A stretch of 64,000 nucleotides of DNA, taken from positions 62,001-126,000 of the forward strand of contig NZ_BJYY01000013.1 of the NCBI RefSeq assembly GCF_007991755.1. Direction: 5' to 3'. This document shows, in pieces, positions 9,311 through 18,978 of this stretch. This DNA is from Cellulomonas aerilata (GTDB lineage: Bacteria > Actinomycetota > Actinomycetes > Actinomycetales > Cellulomonadaceae). Made by a program: the position numbers and the translations under genes. Under the pieces are notes generated by a model. It was not told the origin of the DNA and ran no database searches. It saw nothing but the letters and a program-made list of their open reading frames with translations. The number at the start of each line of letters is the position of its first letter. Within the stretch, counting starts at the first letter, position 1.

Positions 9311-9411
9311 GAGCAACCTTTCAGGGTCAGCGACGTCGTTGCCGACCAGGCTTCCCGGCGCACCACCGCCAGGGTACGGCCCCCACGAGCGATGGCCACT
9401 CCACGCACCTG

Positions 9412-10299
9412 TCAGCGAGCGGCGATGAAGTCGACGATCTGCCGGTCGGTCGCCACGGCACCGGAGCCGTACCAGACCAGATGGCTCAGGCTCGGGCTCT
9501 GCCACAGACGCGACCCGCCGATGCGCTGGTGCCAGTCCTCGGCATGCTGCCATCCGACCTGGCCGTCGTGACGGGATGCCACGATCAGGGTGGGCCGCCC
9601 GACGGCACGGCCGAGATCCGTGTCCAGGCCGTGGCGGACGTCGATGGCGAAACCGTGTCCTGAGCGCATCACGGAGAAGAGGCGCACGAGCCGGCGCCGC
9701 TCGTCCGGGCTCAGGTCCGCGAGCACCTGTCGCGTCGGCAACGTGGACAGGCTCGCGAGCATCGCCCGGAGGCCCAGCTCCGGCGAACGACGGAGCAGCA
9801 TCCGCACCGTTGCCCAGACGCGGGCCTCGACGTGCGGGCCGAAGGCGAGCTGCGCGGCGACGCGGGTCGCACCGGTGGGGAAGGGCAGCACCGATCGGGC
9901 CGAGACCAGCAGCAGGGACCCCACCAGGTCGGGGTGACGTTCGGTCAACGCGACCGCGGCCGGACCACCGGCAGAGACTCCCATGACCGCCCGGACCCGC
10001 TCGATCCCCAGGCGTCCGCACAGCGCGGCGACCGTGTCCGCGAAACCCTGCGGGCCTGGACCGGCGTGGATGGCGGTGCGTCCGTATCCCGGGCGAGACG
10101 GGACGAGCAGCGTGTGACCCGTCGCACGCAGCCGGGCCTCCCCGAGAGGAACCTGTGCACTCAGGTGACCGCCGTGCAGCATCACCACGACGCCGGCTGC
10201 CCGGACGTCTCCTGGGCGGCCGGCTTCGCTCTCCGTGCCGCTCAGCCGGTACTCCACAGCTGAGCCACGCACCTGCACCACACGTGCCGGGTCGTCCAC
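9412..10299 (-). CDS. Alpha/beta-fold hydrolase
   Basis: About 295 residues; the start is uncertain. GTG 10299 was taken, with other in-frame GTG/TTG codons nearby. The oxyanion region is [12 protein letters not shown], the nucleophile elbow is GVSAGGPAA, the acid lies in [13 protein letters not shown], and the base histidine in [10 protein letters not shown] helical lid sits between. The fold is that of small-molecule esterases, haloperoxidases or lipases; nothing fixes the substrate. It is followed 102 bp later by nhaA on the same strand, and divergently faces the symporter gene. Confidence 0.88.
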   Translation of the reverse strand: MDDPARVVQVRGSAVEYRLSGTESEAGRPGDVRAAGVVVMLHGGHLSAQVPLGEARLRATGHTLLVPSRPGYGRTAIHAGPGPQGFADTVAALCGRLGIERVRAVMGVSAGGPAAVALTERHPDLVGSLLLVSARSVLPFPTGATRVAAQLAFGPHVEARVWATVRMLLRRSPELGLRAMLASLSTLPTRQVLADLSPDERRRLVRLFSVMRSGHGFAIDVRHGLDTDLGRAVGRPTLIVASRHDGQVGWQHAEDWHQRIGGSRLWQSPSLSHLVWYGSGAVATDRQIVDFIAAR

Positions 10300-10500
10300 G
10301 TCGACGAGCAAACCAGAGCCCCAGGCACCTGGGGGCCCGGACCCCGGCCTTCCGGTCACGGGCCCCGTCGCCGCTGCGCGATCGCGCCCGCAGTACGCGC
10401 AGCCGACCCACCGCGCGGTGGTGGGCTGGAGGGTGCACGATGGCCCGCAATCCGGTGCAGCGACGCACACGGCCCCTCGAACGATCTCGGAGGCGGCATC

Positions 10501-11964
10501 GTGGACTTCATCCAGCAGAACCTGATCGCGCCGGTCTCGGACTTCCTGTGGACCTACGTCCTCGTCTACGTCCTGCTCGGGGTCGGTCTGTACTTCGGCG
10601 TCCGCACCCGGTTCGTCCAGGTGCGGATGTTCGGCCGGATGATCAGCCAGGTCGCCTCGTCCCGCACCGGGTCCGAGGGCGGCATCTCGTCGTTCCAGGC
10701 CTTCTGCGTGGGGCTCGCGTCCCGCGTCGGGACCGGCAACATCGCCGGTGTCGCGATCGCCCTGACGCTCGGCGGTCCAGGGGCGATCTTCTGGATGTGG
10801 GTGGTCGCGCTGGTCGGCATGGCGACCGCGCTCATCGAGGCGACGCTCGCGCAGATCTTCAAGCTCCCCGCCTCGGACGGCTCCTTCCGCGGCGGTCCGG
10901 CGTTCTACATCGAGCGTGGGCTGGGGTCGCGACGCGGCGGGATCCTGTTCGCGGTGCTGCTGATCTTCACGTTCGGGATTGCGTTCAACATGGTGCAGGC
11001 GAACACCATCGCGGACGTCCTGAACAGCGGGCACGGCGTGAGCGCCGGGTGGTCCGCCCTGCTGCTGATGGCGCTCACCGCCCCGGTGGTCTTCGGCGGC
11101 GTCCGCCGTATCGCCCGCGTGGCGGAGTTCATGCTGCCGGCCATGGCCCTGGCGTACGTCCTCCTCGCGCTGGTCATCATCGCGCTCAACATCACCCAGG
11201 TCGGTGACGTGCTCGCGACGATCTTCACCTCGGCCTTCGGCGTCGGGCAGGCGGCTGCCGGCCTGACCGGCGGGCTCGCGGCCGCCCTGCTGAACGGCGC
11301 GAAGCGAGGCCTGTTCTCGAACGAGGCGGGTATGGGCAGCGCCCCCAACGCCGCGGCGACCGCGACGACCAGCCACCCGGTCAAGCAGGGACTCATCCAG
11401 TCGCTGGGCGTGTTCGTCGACACGATCATCGTGTGCTCGGCGACGGCTTTCATCATCCTGTTCGCCGGGTCGGACGTGTACGTGCCCGGTGAGACGACCG
11501 AAGGGGCGTCCCTCACCCAGGCGGCCGTGGCTCACGAGCTCGGATCCGGGACGACCTGGATGATGACCGTCCTGGTCTTCGTGTTCGCCTTCTCCTCGGT
11601 GCTCGGCAACTACTCCTACGCCGAGGTCAACCTCGCGTACATGCGCGCCCGCCCGGCCGCCGTCGTCGCGTTCCGGGTGCTCGTCGTGCTGATCGTGGGC
11701 GCGGGCAGCGTGCTGGAGCTCGAGGCCGTCTGGGCGCTGGCCGACGTGGCGATGGGCTTCATGGCGCTGGTCAACCTCGTGGCCCTCGTGCTCCTCGCAC
11801 GGTGGGCGCTGGGCGCGCTGCGGGACTTCGAGCGCCAGACCAGGGCCGGACTGGACCCTGTCTTCCGCACGGTGGGCAACGCGGACCTGCCCCGGGACCT
11901 CCCCGACTCCGTGTGGACCACCGAGCCGACCGGGAAGTCGGTCCCCACCGCCGTCGTTCCCTGA
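10501..11964 (+). CDS. Amino acid:sodium symporter, AGCS family
   Basis: 487 residues from GTG 10501, with GGAGG nine bases before it. About 11 membrane helices. The family signature is clear: [20 protein letters not shown] near the start, [20 protein letters not shown] in the middle, and [14 protein letters not shown] further on. AGCS proteins import alanine or glycine with Na+ at the cytoplasmic membrane. The extra C-terminal ~40 residues are hydrophilic. It stands alone, with no operon partner visible. Confidence 0.96.
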   Translation: MDFIQQNLIAPVSDFLWTYVLVYVLLGVGLYFGVRTRFVQVRMFGRMISQVASSRTGSEGGISSFQAFCVGLASRVGTGNIAGVAIALTLGGPGAIFWMWVVALVGMATALIEATLAQIFKLPASDGSFRGGPAFYIERGLGSRRGGILFAVLLIFTFGIAFNMVQANTIADVLNSGHGVSAGWSALLLMALTAPVVFGGVRRIARVAEFMLPAMALAYVLLALVIIALNITQVGDVLATIFTSAFGVGQAAAGLTGGLAAALLNGAKRGLFSNEAGMGSAPNAAATATTSHPVKQGLIQSLGVFVDTIIVCSATAFIILFAGSDVYVPGETTEGASLTQAAVAHELGSGTTWMMTVLVFVFAFSSVLGNYSYAEVNLAYMRARPAAVVAFRVLVVLIVGAGSVLELEAVWALADVAMGFMALVNLVALVLLARWALGALRDFERQTRAGLDPVFRTVGNADLPRDLPDSVWTTEPTGKSVPTAVVP

Positions 11965-12287
11965 GGACGACGCCGATCGACCTCGACGCGATCTGGCGCC
12001 GGCGCTGCGGGCCCGAGGGCGACGCCGCCGCGCCGTCCTCGGCACGGAACGCTCCACCACAGGAGCCCGGGGTACCGGCATGGTCCGGGACCTGGGCTCT
12101 CCTGCGCGTGGAGCGACGCGCGACAGGGCGGCCAAGGTCACCCGTGTGCCGCAGGGCGTGGAGCCGGCCGCCCTCCGGAGCGCCCCGCCGCCCTCGACCG
12201 CGGCCGGCGACGCTCAACTCGACGACGTCGCTACCGATGCTGTTCTCCGACCGCCGCAGCTGCGCGGTCACCGCGGAGAGGAGTGCC
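11965..12287. other. Intergenic region, 323 bp
   Basis: No gene is supported. The AGCS frame is not continued, and the open frame leading into the GGDEF-EAL gene encodes arginine/proline-rich residues without protein character. The last bases carry GAGAGGAG, the ribosome binding site of the next gene. Confidence 0.6.
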
Positions 12288-14663
12288 ATGAGCGACGAGC
12301 GAGGACGAGCGGTGCGCCCGCCGTCCCCGGCGGGGGTGCTGGCCCTGCGCTCGGTCCTGGTGGCGGCCACGTCCGCCTACGTGGTGTCCGTGCTGCCGGG
12401 CGTCCGCCCGGAAGGAAGCAGCTATCTCCCGTGGCTGGACTTCGGGCTGACCACGCTCGTGATGCTCCTGTCGGCGGGACTGTGCGCGGTGCGCGCGGTC
12501 GCCACACCGGCCGAACGGGCGACGTGGACCTGGGTCGTGGCGAGCATCGTGGTGTACCTGCTGGGGAACGCGTACTACTACCTGCGTCTGGTCGACCTTC
12601 CGGCGGACCTGGTGCCGTACCCCTCGCTGGCGGACGCCGGCTGGCTCGGCTGGTACCCCTTCCTCGCCGTGGGGGTGCTGCTGCTCGTGCGGACACGGTC
12701 GCGTGGCGCGGCGCCCGTCCTCTGGCTGGACGGCCTGACCGCAGGCGCCGGCGCCGCGGCGCTCGCCGGCGCGCTCTTCCTGCAGCCGTTGCTCGAGGTC
12801 GGGGACGGTGGCGGTGCCCTGCTGGTGCTGACCAACCTCGCCTACCCGGTGGCCGACCTCGCCCTGCTCACCGTCGTGACGCTGGTGTTCCACCTGAACG
12901 GGTGGCGACCCGACCGGACGTGGCGCTGGATCGGCGCAGCGGCGATCACCCTCATGGTGGGCGACTCGGTCTACATGCTCCAGCTCGCCGCCGGCACCTA
13001 CACCGACGGCGGACTGCTCGACGCCTCGTGGACCGTCGTCTGCGCGTGCCTGGCGATGGGCGCGGCGACGCCCGTCCCCGAGGCGCAGGCGACCGGAGCC
13101 CGACGACCGACGCCCGCGGTGCCCGCCGTCTTCAGCCTCGCGGGTACGGCCGTGCTCTTCTCCGGTGCGACCGAGCAGCGCGCACTCCCCCTCGTCGTGG
13201 GCGTCCTCGGGCTGCTCTCGGTGCTGCTGGCGAGCATGCGGCTGCTGCTCACGGTCCGGGAGGCCCGGCGCCTGGCGGACGCGCACCGGGAGGCACGGAC
13301 GGACGAGCTGACCGGGCTGCCCAACCGCCGTGAGCTGATGCACCGACTCGGGTCCGCGCTGGCCGACGGCCAGGTGGACGGGACGCTCAGCGCCGTGCTG
13401 CTCATCGATCTCGACCGCTTCAAGGAGGTCAACGACACCCTCGGGCACCACCACGGTGACCAGCTCCTGCGCGCGGTGGCCGAACGGCTGGCTGACGTCT
13501 TCCGTGACGGCGACACCGTGGCGCGCCTGGGGGGCGACGAGTTCGCCGTCCTGCTGCCCGACGTCGCCGACCTCGACGCCGCCCGCGCGCTCGGGCGTCG
13601 GTGCGACGACGCCCTCGAGGACGACTTCACCATCGACGGGCTCCACCTGCACGTGGATGCGAGCGTGGGTCTGGCCGTGGCGCCTCTCCACGCCCAGGAC
13701 GTCCACGGGCTCATGCGAGCCGCCGACGTCGCGATGTACGAGGCGAAGGCCCGGCCGGGCGAGGTGGTGGTGTACGACCCGAGCTCGGACCTGAACACCC
13801 CCCACCGTCTCGCGATGCTCGGAGAGCTTCGTCGGGCGATCCAGGGCGACGAGCTCGTGCTGCACTACCAGCCGAAGCTCGAGCTGGTCGACGGGCGGGT
13901 GACAGCGGTGGAGGCGCTGGTGCGCTGGCAGCACCCGGTCCGCGGGCTGCTGCCCCCGGCCGACTTCGTCCCCGCAGCCGAGACGACCGGCCTCATCATG
14001 CCCCTGACGCTGCGGACCCTCTCGCTCGCCATCGGGGACGCGGTGCGGTGGCGCGAGGCGGGGCACGAGCTGCAGGTCGCCGTCAACCTCTCGCCCCGGT
14101 GCCTGCTCGAGCCCGGTCTCCCGGAGCAGATCCGGGACATGCTGGCCGAGCGGGGGCTCCCGGCGCACCTCCTGCGCCTCGAGCTCACCGAGAGCACGGT
14201 CATGGTCGACCCGGTCCGGTCGCTCGCCGTCCTCCGCGAGCTCAGCGCGCTCGGCGTGCGACTGTCGATCGACGACTTCGGCACCGGGTACTCGTCGATG
14301 ACCTACCTCAAGAAGATGCCGGTGGACGAGCTCAAGATCGACCGCTCGTTCGTCATGGACATGCTCGCCAGCCCCGACGACGAGATCCTCGTCCGGTCCT
14401 CGATCGAGCTGGCGCACAACCTCGGGATGTCGATCGTGGCCGAGGGCGTCGAGGACGCGGAGACCTTCGACGCGCTCTCCACGCTGCGGTGCGACGTCGT
14501 GCAGGGGTACCACCTCGCGTACCCGATGGGCGCGGGCGCCGTCCTGGACTGGCTCGAGGGTCGAGGCGTCGACGCCCGCCGGGCGCGGGAGGCGGCTCCG
14601 GTGACGGACGGCGTCCCGACACCGCGCACCCGGTCGTCCGCGCCGACCGCGCGAGCGGTCTAG
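12288..14663 (+). CDS. Membrane-bound GGDEF-EAL protein (cyclic-di-GMP turnover)
   Basis: 791 residues from ATG 12288, with GAGAGGAG upstream. Residues ~15-320 make about nine membrane helices, a MASE-like sensor. A GGDEF domain follows with an intact RLGGDEFAVL (GGDEF at 415-419) and inhibitory/active-site surroundings LIDLDRFKEVNDTLGHHHGD. The EAL domain has TAVEALVRW (EAL at 542-544), LELTEST, SIDDFGTGYSS, LKIDRSFV and VAEGVEDAE, so the phosphodiesterase residues also look complete. It could make or degrade c-di-GMP depending on the membrane signal. The following gene is a second EAL-type protein. Confidence 0.94.
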   Translation: MSDERGRAVRPPSPAGVLALRSVLVAATSAYVVSVLPGVRPEGSSYLPWLDFGLTTLVMLLSAGLCAVRAVATPAERATWTWVVASIVVYLLGNAYYYLRLVDLPADLVPYPSLADAGWLGWYPFLAVGVLLLVRTRSRGAAPVLWLDGLTAGAGAAALAGALFLQPLLEVGDGGGALLVLTNLAYPVADLALLTVVTLVFHLNGWRPDRTWRWIGAAAITLMVGDSVYMLQLAAGTYTDGGLLDASWTVVCACLAMGAATPVPEAQATGARRPTPAVPAVFSLAGTAVLFSGATEQRALPLVVGVLGLLSVLLASMRLLLTVREARRLADAHREARTDELTGLPNRRELMHRLGSALADGQVDGTLSAVLLIDLDRFKEVNDTLGHHHGDQLLRAVAERLADVFRDGDTVARLGGDEFAVLLPDVADLDAARALGRRCDDALEDDFTIDGLHLHVDASVGLAVAPLHAQDVHGLMRAADVAMYEAKARPGEVVVYDPSSDLNTPHRLAMLGELRRAIQGDELVLHYQPKLELVDGRVTAVEALVRWQHPVRGLLPPADFVPAAETTGLIMPLTLRTLSLAIGDAVRWREAGHELQVAVNLSPRCLLEPGLPEQIRDMLAERGLPAHLLRLELTESTVMVDPVRSLAVLRELSALGVRLSIDDFGTGYSSMTYLKKMPVDELKIDRSFVMDMLASPDDEILVRSSIELAHNLGMSIVAEGVEDAETFDALSTLRCDVVQGYHLAYPMGAGAVLDWLEGRGVDARRAREAAPVTDGVPTPRTRSSAPTARAV

Positions 14664-14845
14664 GGCGGTCGCTGCCCTGCCCGACGCTCGACGCTCGTGG
14701 GGTGCTCACCCCGGGGCGGCGACGTCGGTGCTGGACCGCGCCCGCAGCGCGAAGCCGGCCAACCTGCAACAACAGGCGTCAGCAGCCGATGTGCTGACCA
14801 GACCTGCGTACGCATCTGCACGGTGAGTCATTGCTGGAGGAATCG

Positions 14846-16057
14846 ATGGAGGCTCACTACCTCGCGCGTCACCCGATCTTCGATCGTGGTGGCGTCGTGG
14901 TCGGCTATGAGCTGTTGTACCGGTCGGGCGACGGGCACAACCGCGCCCGCATCCTCGACGACGTCGAGGCGACGATGGACGTCATCTACCGGTCCATCGT
15001 CGAGCTCGGGCTGCATGCCACGGTGGGCGTGGTCCCCGCCTGGGTCAACGTCACGGCGGAGGTGCTCCGGCGCGAGGCGCACCTGATGTTCGCGTCGGAC
15101 CGCGTCGTGCTCGAGGTCCTGGAGTCCGTCGCGCCCGATCCCGAGCTCCTGACCCTGCTGGAGGAGGTCGCGGCTCAGGGGTACACCGTCGCGCTGGACG
15201 ACTTCGTCGTCGGGACCGGCCGGGACGAGCTGCTCGCACGCGCCCAGGTGGTCAAGCTGGAGCTGCCGGCGATCGCGCCGCACGAGCTGGAGGGACAGGT
15301 CGCGGCCGTCCACGCGCACGGAGCCCTGGCGCTCGTCGAGAAGATCGAGACGCAGGAGGAGCATGCGCTGGCCCGCTCGGCGGGGGCCGACCTCTTCCAG
15401 GGCTACTTCTTCACCAAGCCGCAGATGCTGGCGACGAGATCGTCCTCACCGAGCTCGCCGGCGCTCCTGGCTCTCCTGGCCAAGGTGAACAGCCCTGACG
15501 TCAGCCTCGAGGAGCTCAGTCGACTCGTGGCCACGGACGTCGCACTGGCGACCAAGGTGATGCTGTCCGTGAACAACAGCTTCGCCGGGCTCCGTCATCG
15601 CGTGGACTCCGTCCGGCAGGCGGTCGTGCTCATCGGGCTGACCCGCATGCGGCAGCTCGTCACCCTGATCGCTCTGGCCCGGGCCGATGACAAGCCGACC
15701 GAGCTGTTCCGCCAGGCGCTCGTCCGCGCCGAGATGGCCGCAGGTCTGGTCGACGTCGGGTGGGAGGGCGCACACGGTCCCGCGGACCGCGAGCTGGCGT
15801 TCACCGCCGGCCTGCTGTCGACCGTGGACGCCTTCACCGACATGCCGCTGGTCGACGTCGTCGGGCCCCTCGGGCTCGGCGACGAGCTCCGTCAGGCGCT
15901 CGTCGATCGAGAGGGCGTCCTGGGCCGCGTCCTCGCGACCACACTCGCCTACGAGGACGACCGCCTGGCGGGTCCGACCCTGACCTGCGTCAGTGCGGTC
16001 TACTCCGCCGCTGTCCGGCGCGCCGACGAGAGGTGGGCCGAGCTGACGAGCTCCTGA
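14846..16057 (+). CDS. EAL-HDOD signalling protein (YuxH/CdgJ-like)
   Basis: 403 residues. ATG 14846 was chosen over the TTG at 14831 because CTGGAGGAATCG provides the ribosome site. The N-terminal EAL-like domain (GYELLYRSGD, WVNVTAEVL, TVALDDFVV, ALVEKIETQEE, GYFFTKPQ) has ELL in place of EAL and lacks the usual ELTES segment. This is characteristic of YuxH-family proteins, which are often poor or inactive phosphodiesterases. The C-terminal HDOD domain (~195-390) includes VNNSFAGLRHRVDSVRQAVVLIGL. Such proteins act in c-di-GMP signalling and motility in other bacteria. It follows the GGDEF-EAL gene by 182 bp. Confidence 0.9.
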   Translation: MEAHYLARHPIFDRGGVVVGYELLYRSGDGHNRARILDDVEATMDVIYRSIVELGLHATVGVVPAWVNVTAEVLRREAHLMFASDRVVLEVLESVAPDPELLTLLEEVAAQGYTVALDDFVVGTGRDELLARAQVVKLELPAIAPHELEGQVAAVHAHGALALVEKIETQEEHALARSAGADLFQGYFFTKPQMLATRSSSPSSPALLALLAKVNSPDVSLEELSRLVATDVALATKVMLSVNNSFAGLRHRVDSVRQAVVLIGLTRMRQLVTLIALARADDKPTELFRQALVRAEMAAGLVDVGWEGAHGPADRELAFTAGLLSTVDAFTDMPLVDVVGPLGLGDELRQALVDREGVLGRVLATTLAYEDDRLAGPTLTCVSAVYSAAVRRADERWAELTSS

Positions 16058-16098
16058 CCGACGGCGGTGCGACCGCCCCGGCCCGGTTCCTCGGCGCG

Positions 16099-17295
16099 TC
16101 AGGTCGCGGGATCGCTCGCGGGGAGGTCCGGCGGCTTCCACGTGGCGAAGCGGGTCATCGAGCGCAGCGCGAGGCGAGCCGGTACCACCGCGACCGCCGC
16201 GTTGCGCAGCGCCACCGCGCCGGGACTGCCCAGCCCCTGGCCGAACCGGCCCGTCCACATGGCGGCGCGGGACACGGCCTGGGTGCGTGGTCGGCGCTGC
16301 CTGTCGTAGCCGGCCAGGGCCGCGTCGACGTCGGGCTCGGTGCTCACGGCAGCGGCGAGGACGACGGCGTCCTCCAGCGCCTGGTTGCCGCCCTGGCCGA
16401 GGTGGGGCGTCATGGCGTGCGCGGCGTCCCCGAGCAGCGCGACCCGGCCGCGGACGTAGGTGTCCAGCGGCGGGAGCCGGTAGATGTCGTGGCGGAGGAC
16501 CGCCGCGGGCGGGGTGCCGGCGAGCAGGGCGGGGACGGGGTCGTGCCAGGACGCGAACCGGCGTCGGACCTCGGCCAGCTCGTCCGCCTCGCGCTGCCCT
16601 TCCGGCGCGGTGGCAGCCGCGTACCAGTAGAGACGCCCGTCGGACAGCGGCAGGTACCCGAACTCCTGCGCGGGGCCCCACGTCTGGCTGAACTCCGGCT
16701 CGTCGCCGGGAGGAGCTTCGGTGACGGCGCGCCAGGCGGTCGACCCGTCGTACACCGGCCTGCGGGCGCCGGGCCATCGCTGCGCGCGCACCCAGCTGTC
16801 GACGCCGTCGGCGCCCACCACGAGGTCGGCCGGGAGCGTGCGCGACCGGCCGGACCGGCGGTAGCGCACGCTCGCACCGGCCCCGTCGTCGACGACCTCC
16901 TCAGGCGTCGCACCGGTGACCACCGCCTCGTCCGGCAGCGCGGAGCGCAGGACGTGGTGCAGGTGGGCGCGGTGCAGTCCTACGGCCGCGGTCCCCAGCT
17001 GCGACTCGACCACGGCGCCATCGAGGTGCGAGAGCCAGCGTCCGGACGGCGTGCGGATCCCACCCGGGCCCTGCGGACGGCCACCGTGCCGTACCACCTC
17101 GCCCAGCCCGATGGCGTCGAGGCAGCGAAGGCCGTTCGACATCAGGGTGATCCCGGCTCCGACCTCGCCGAACGAGTCGGCCCGCTCGAGCACGGTCACC
17201 GCCCATCCCACCCGCCGGAGGGCCACCGCGGCGGCGAGGCCGCCGAGGCCGGCACCGACGACGACCGCGTGCCGTCCGCCGTGCCCGTCCGTCAT
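16099..17295 (-). CDS. FAD-dependent monooxygenase (PHBH/UbiH-type)
   Basis: 398 residues from the ATG at 17295 (GAGAGGAGCACGAC upstream). The FAD-binding Rossmann motif is HAVVVGAGLGGLAAAVAL, followed by E-R in VLERADSFGEVGAG. The DG motif is VVGADGVDSWVRAQRWPG, and the second FAD motif is ALLGDAAHAMTPHLGQGG. This is the class A flavoprotein hydroxylase fold. The substrate is not indicated. It lies 43 bp downstream of the membrane alpha/beta hydrolase on the same strand, so the two may be co-transcribed. Confidence 0.93.
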   Translation of the reverse strand: MTDGHGGRHAVVVGAGLGGLAAAVALRRVGWAVTVLERADSFGEVGAGITLMSNGLRCLDAIGLGEVVRHGGRPQGPGGIRTPSGRWLSHLDGAVVESQLGTAAVGLHRAHLHHVLRSALPDEAVVTGATPEEVVDDGAGASVRYRRSGRSRTLPADLVVGADGVDSWVRAQRWPGARRPVYDGSTAWRAVTEAPPGDEPEFSQTWGPAQEFGYLPLSDGRLYWYAAATAPEGQREADELAEVRRRFASWHDPVPALLAGTPPAAVLRHDIYRLPPLDTYVRGRVALLGDAAHAMTPHLGQGGNQALEDAVVLAAAVSTEPDVDAALAGYDRQRRPRTQAVSRAAMWTGRFGQGLGSPGAVALRNAAVAVVPARLALRSMTRFATWKPPDLPASDPAT

Positions 17296-17338
17296 GTCGT
17301 GCTCCTCTCTCCGGCCGGGGCCGGGAGGCCGTCCCTGA

Positions 17339-18694
17339 TCACCGGGCCAGCGGCTGGGCGGTGCGGGCCGCGGTGACGACGTCGAGGACCGCCCCGGCGG
17401 TGGCGTCCGCGCCCGCGGGGTCGCCGATGATCCCCGCGTGACCGACGCCGTCCACCACGCGGTGGACGCTGTCGGTGGACAGCGTGGCCAGCGCCCTCTG
17501 CGCCGCCGTCCAGTCCGCACCATGCCCGAGCCCGGCCGTCAGGACGACCAGCGGCCTGTCGGCGAGGTCCCGCAGGGCGGCCGCCTGCTGCCGGTGGGTG
17601 CTGCCCAGGGCGTACTCGTCGATCGCGCTGCGCAGGTGGGTGGAGGTCGGCACGCCGAGCAGGCGGCCCAGGCCGAGGCGGGCTGTCGAGGAGAGCAGGG
17701 CGACGGCACGGTCCCCCGGGCCGTCCGGGCCGTCCGGGCCGTCCGGGCCGTCCGGCGCCGCGGGCGACGCCGTCGCCGACGCGGGTGCGGTGGAGTCCAC
17801 CAGCACCATCCCGGCGACCTCGTCGGGATAGGCGGCGGCGAAGGTGAGCGCGTAGAGGCCGCCGAAGGAGTGCCCGGCCAGCACGTACGGCCCGGGGACC
17901 CGCCCGCGGTGCAGCAGCGTGTGCAGGTCGGTCGCGATCTGCGTGGCGTCCTGGTTGGTGCCGGCAGGCTCGCTCCACCCGCGGCCGGCACGGTCGTAGA
18001 CGCAGACCCGGGTGTCCCGGGCGACGGCCGGGGCGACGAGCCCCAGTGCGCTGGACGTCCCACCGGCACCCGGTTCGAGCACGACCGTGGGGCCGCCGGA
18101 GCCGGTGCAGCTCAGGTGCAGGCGGTACCCGCCGACGTCGACCAGCCGGCCGGGCATGGGGTCCGCGACGACCTCGGCCGCCTCCCGCACGGTCTGGTAC
18201 CCGCCGCCGACCGAGGCGAGCGCCAGCGCGCCGAGCACGGGGTAGAGCACCCAGCGCCGGCTCCGGCTCCGGAGCAGGCGACGGGTGCGGGTGACCGTCC
18301 AGACCACCGTCGCGAGCGCGACGGGCGGCCACACCCAGGCCAGGACGTCGAGCACCGGGGAGCCGAACGCCGTCAGGAGGACGCCGCTCACGCCCATGAG
18401 CAGCGCCGGCGCCACGGCCCAGGGCTGCGGCTGGTCGGTCGCCCTCGACAGCACGGCGAGCACCGCCCAGCCCAGCGCCCATCCGCACAGCACGGCGCCG
18501 GTGACCCCGGCCTCCGTGGCCGGGACGAACGGGGCGGCGACGAGGAGCACCGCAGCGACCGCGCCCGCGGTGAGCGAGCCGGCCACGACGGCGCCGACGT
18601 GCCCCTGGAGCCTGCCGGCGGGGAGCGAGGCAGGCGCCTGGGCGTCGTCCTCGCGAGCGGCGAGGAGCTGCGGGTCAGCGCGATGATCGGCCAT
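17339..18694 (-). CDS. Alpha/beta hydrolase with N-terminal membrane domain
   Basis: 451 residues from the ATG at 18694. Residues ~35-165 hold about four or five hydrophobic segments; the catalytic domain follows. The oxyanion stretch is VVLEPGAGGTSS, the nucleophile elbow VLAGHSFGGLYAL, and a late GVGHAGIIG carries the histidine. An imperfect (G-P-D) tract (PDGPDGPDGPDGPG) interrupts the cap region. It is encoded by four 9-bp tandem units at 17721-17756 and is probably length-variable. Lipase or esterase activity at the membrane is plausible, but no substrate can be given. Confidence 0.88.
   Translation of the reverse strand: MADHRADPQLLAAREDDAQAPASLPAGRLQGHVGAVVAGSLTAGAVAAVLLVAAPFVPATEAGVTGAVLCGWALGWAVLAVLSRATDQPQPWAVAPALLMGVSGVLLTAFGSPVLDVLAWVWPPVALATVVWTVTRTRRLLRSRSRRWVLYPVLGALALASVGGGYQTVREAAEVVADPMPGRLVDVGGYRLHLSCTGSGGPTVVLEPGAGGTSSALGLVAPAVARDTRVCVYDRAGRGWSEPAGTNQDATQIATDLHTLLHRGRVPGPYVLAGHSFGGLYALTFAAAYPDEVAGMVLVDSTAPASATASPAAPDGPDGPDGPDGPGDRAVALLSSTARLGLGRLLGVPTSTHLRSAIDEYALGSTHRQQAAALRDLADRPLVVLTAGLGHGADWTAAQRALATLSTDSVHRVVDGVGHAGIIGDPAGADATAGAVLDVVTAARTAQPLAR
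17721..17756. repeat. Four tandem 9-bp units inside the membrane hydrolase gene
   Basis: CCGTCCGGG is repeated four times, the last copy ending in C. Each unit encodes three residues (G-P-D), so gain or loss of units keeps the frame. It codes for a flexible linker in the cap region. Confidence 0.95.
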
Positions 18695-18883
18695 GTCTGG
18701 ACCGTAGGTCCGGCGGTGCCGGCGCCGGGACGTCCACGGGGACGACGTCGCCGTCGGCCCCGTCATCCCCGTGGACGACGCCGGCCCGTGCCGGTCATCC
18801 GTCCGGCGGCACCCGCGGTACGACGGTGCGCCCGCACGCCCCCGTCCGAGGTACGGCGCCCCGGCGGCGTGGGAGGGGCCACG

Positions 18884-18977
18884 TACGATCCGGCTCGTGG
18901 GCGACCCTTCCGGACCGGCGGCGCGAGGCTGCGCCTCGCCGTCCGGCGTGCGCGCGGCGACCCGAGGGAGCCGGTGA
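18884..18977 (+). promoter_or_regulatory. Promoter-like TACGAT with leaderless 26-codon upstream ORF before cardiolipin synthase
   Basis: TACGAT at 18884-18889 is a good -10 hexamer. Seven bases later GTG (18897) opens an ORF of 26 codons in a different frame from the synthase. It ends at TGA 18975-18977, a single base before the synthase GTG (18979). The spacing matches other leaderless starts in this window. Translation of this short ORF would bring ribosomes to the synthase start. That role is inference; no -35 is obvious. Confidence 0.45.
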
Positions 18978-18978
18978 C

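Noticed and set aside
17721-17756. Short direct repeats considered as CRISPR
   Set aside because: Units are 9 bp, contiguous and in frame inside a gene; there are no spacers.
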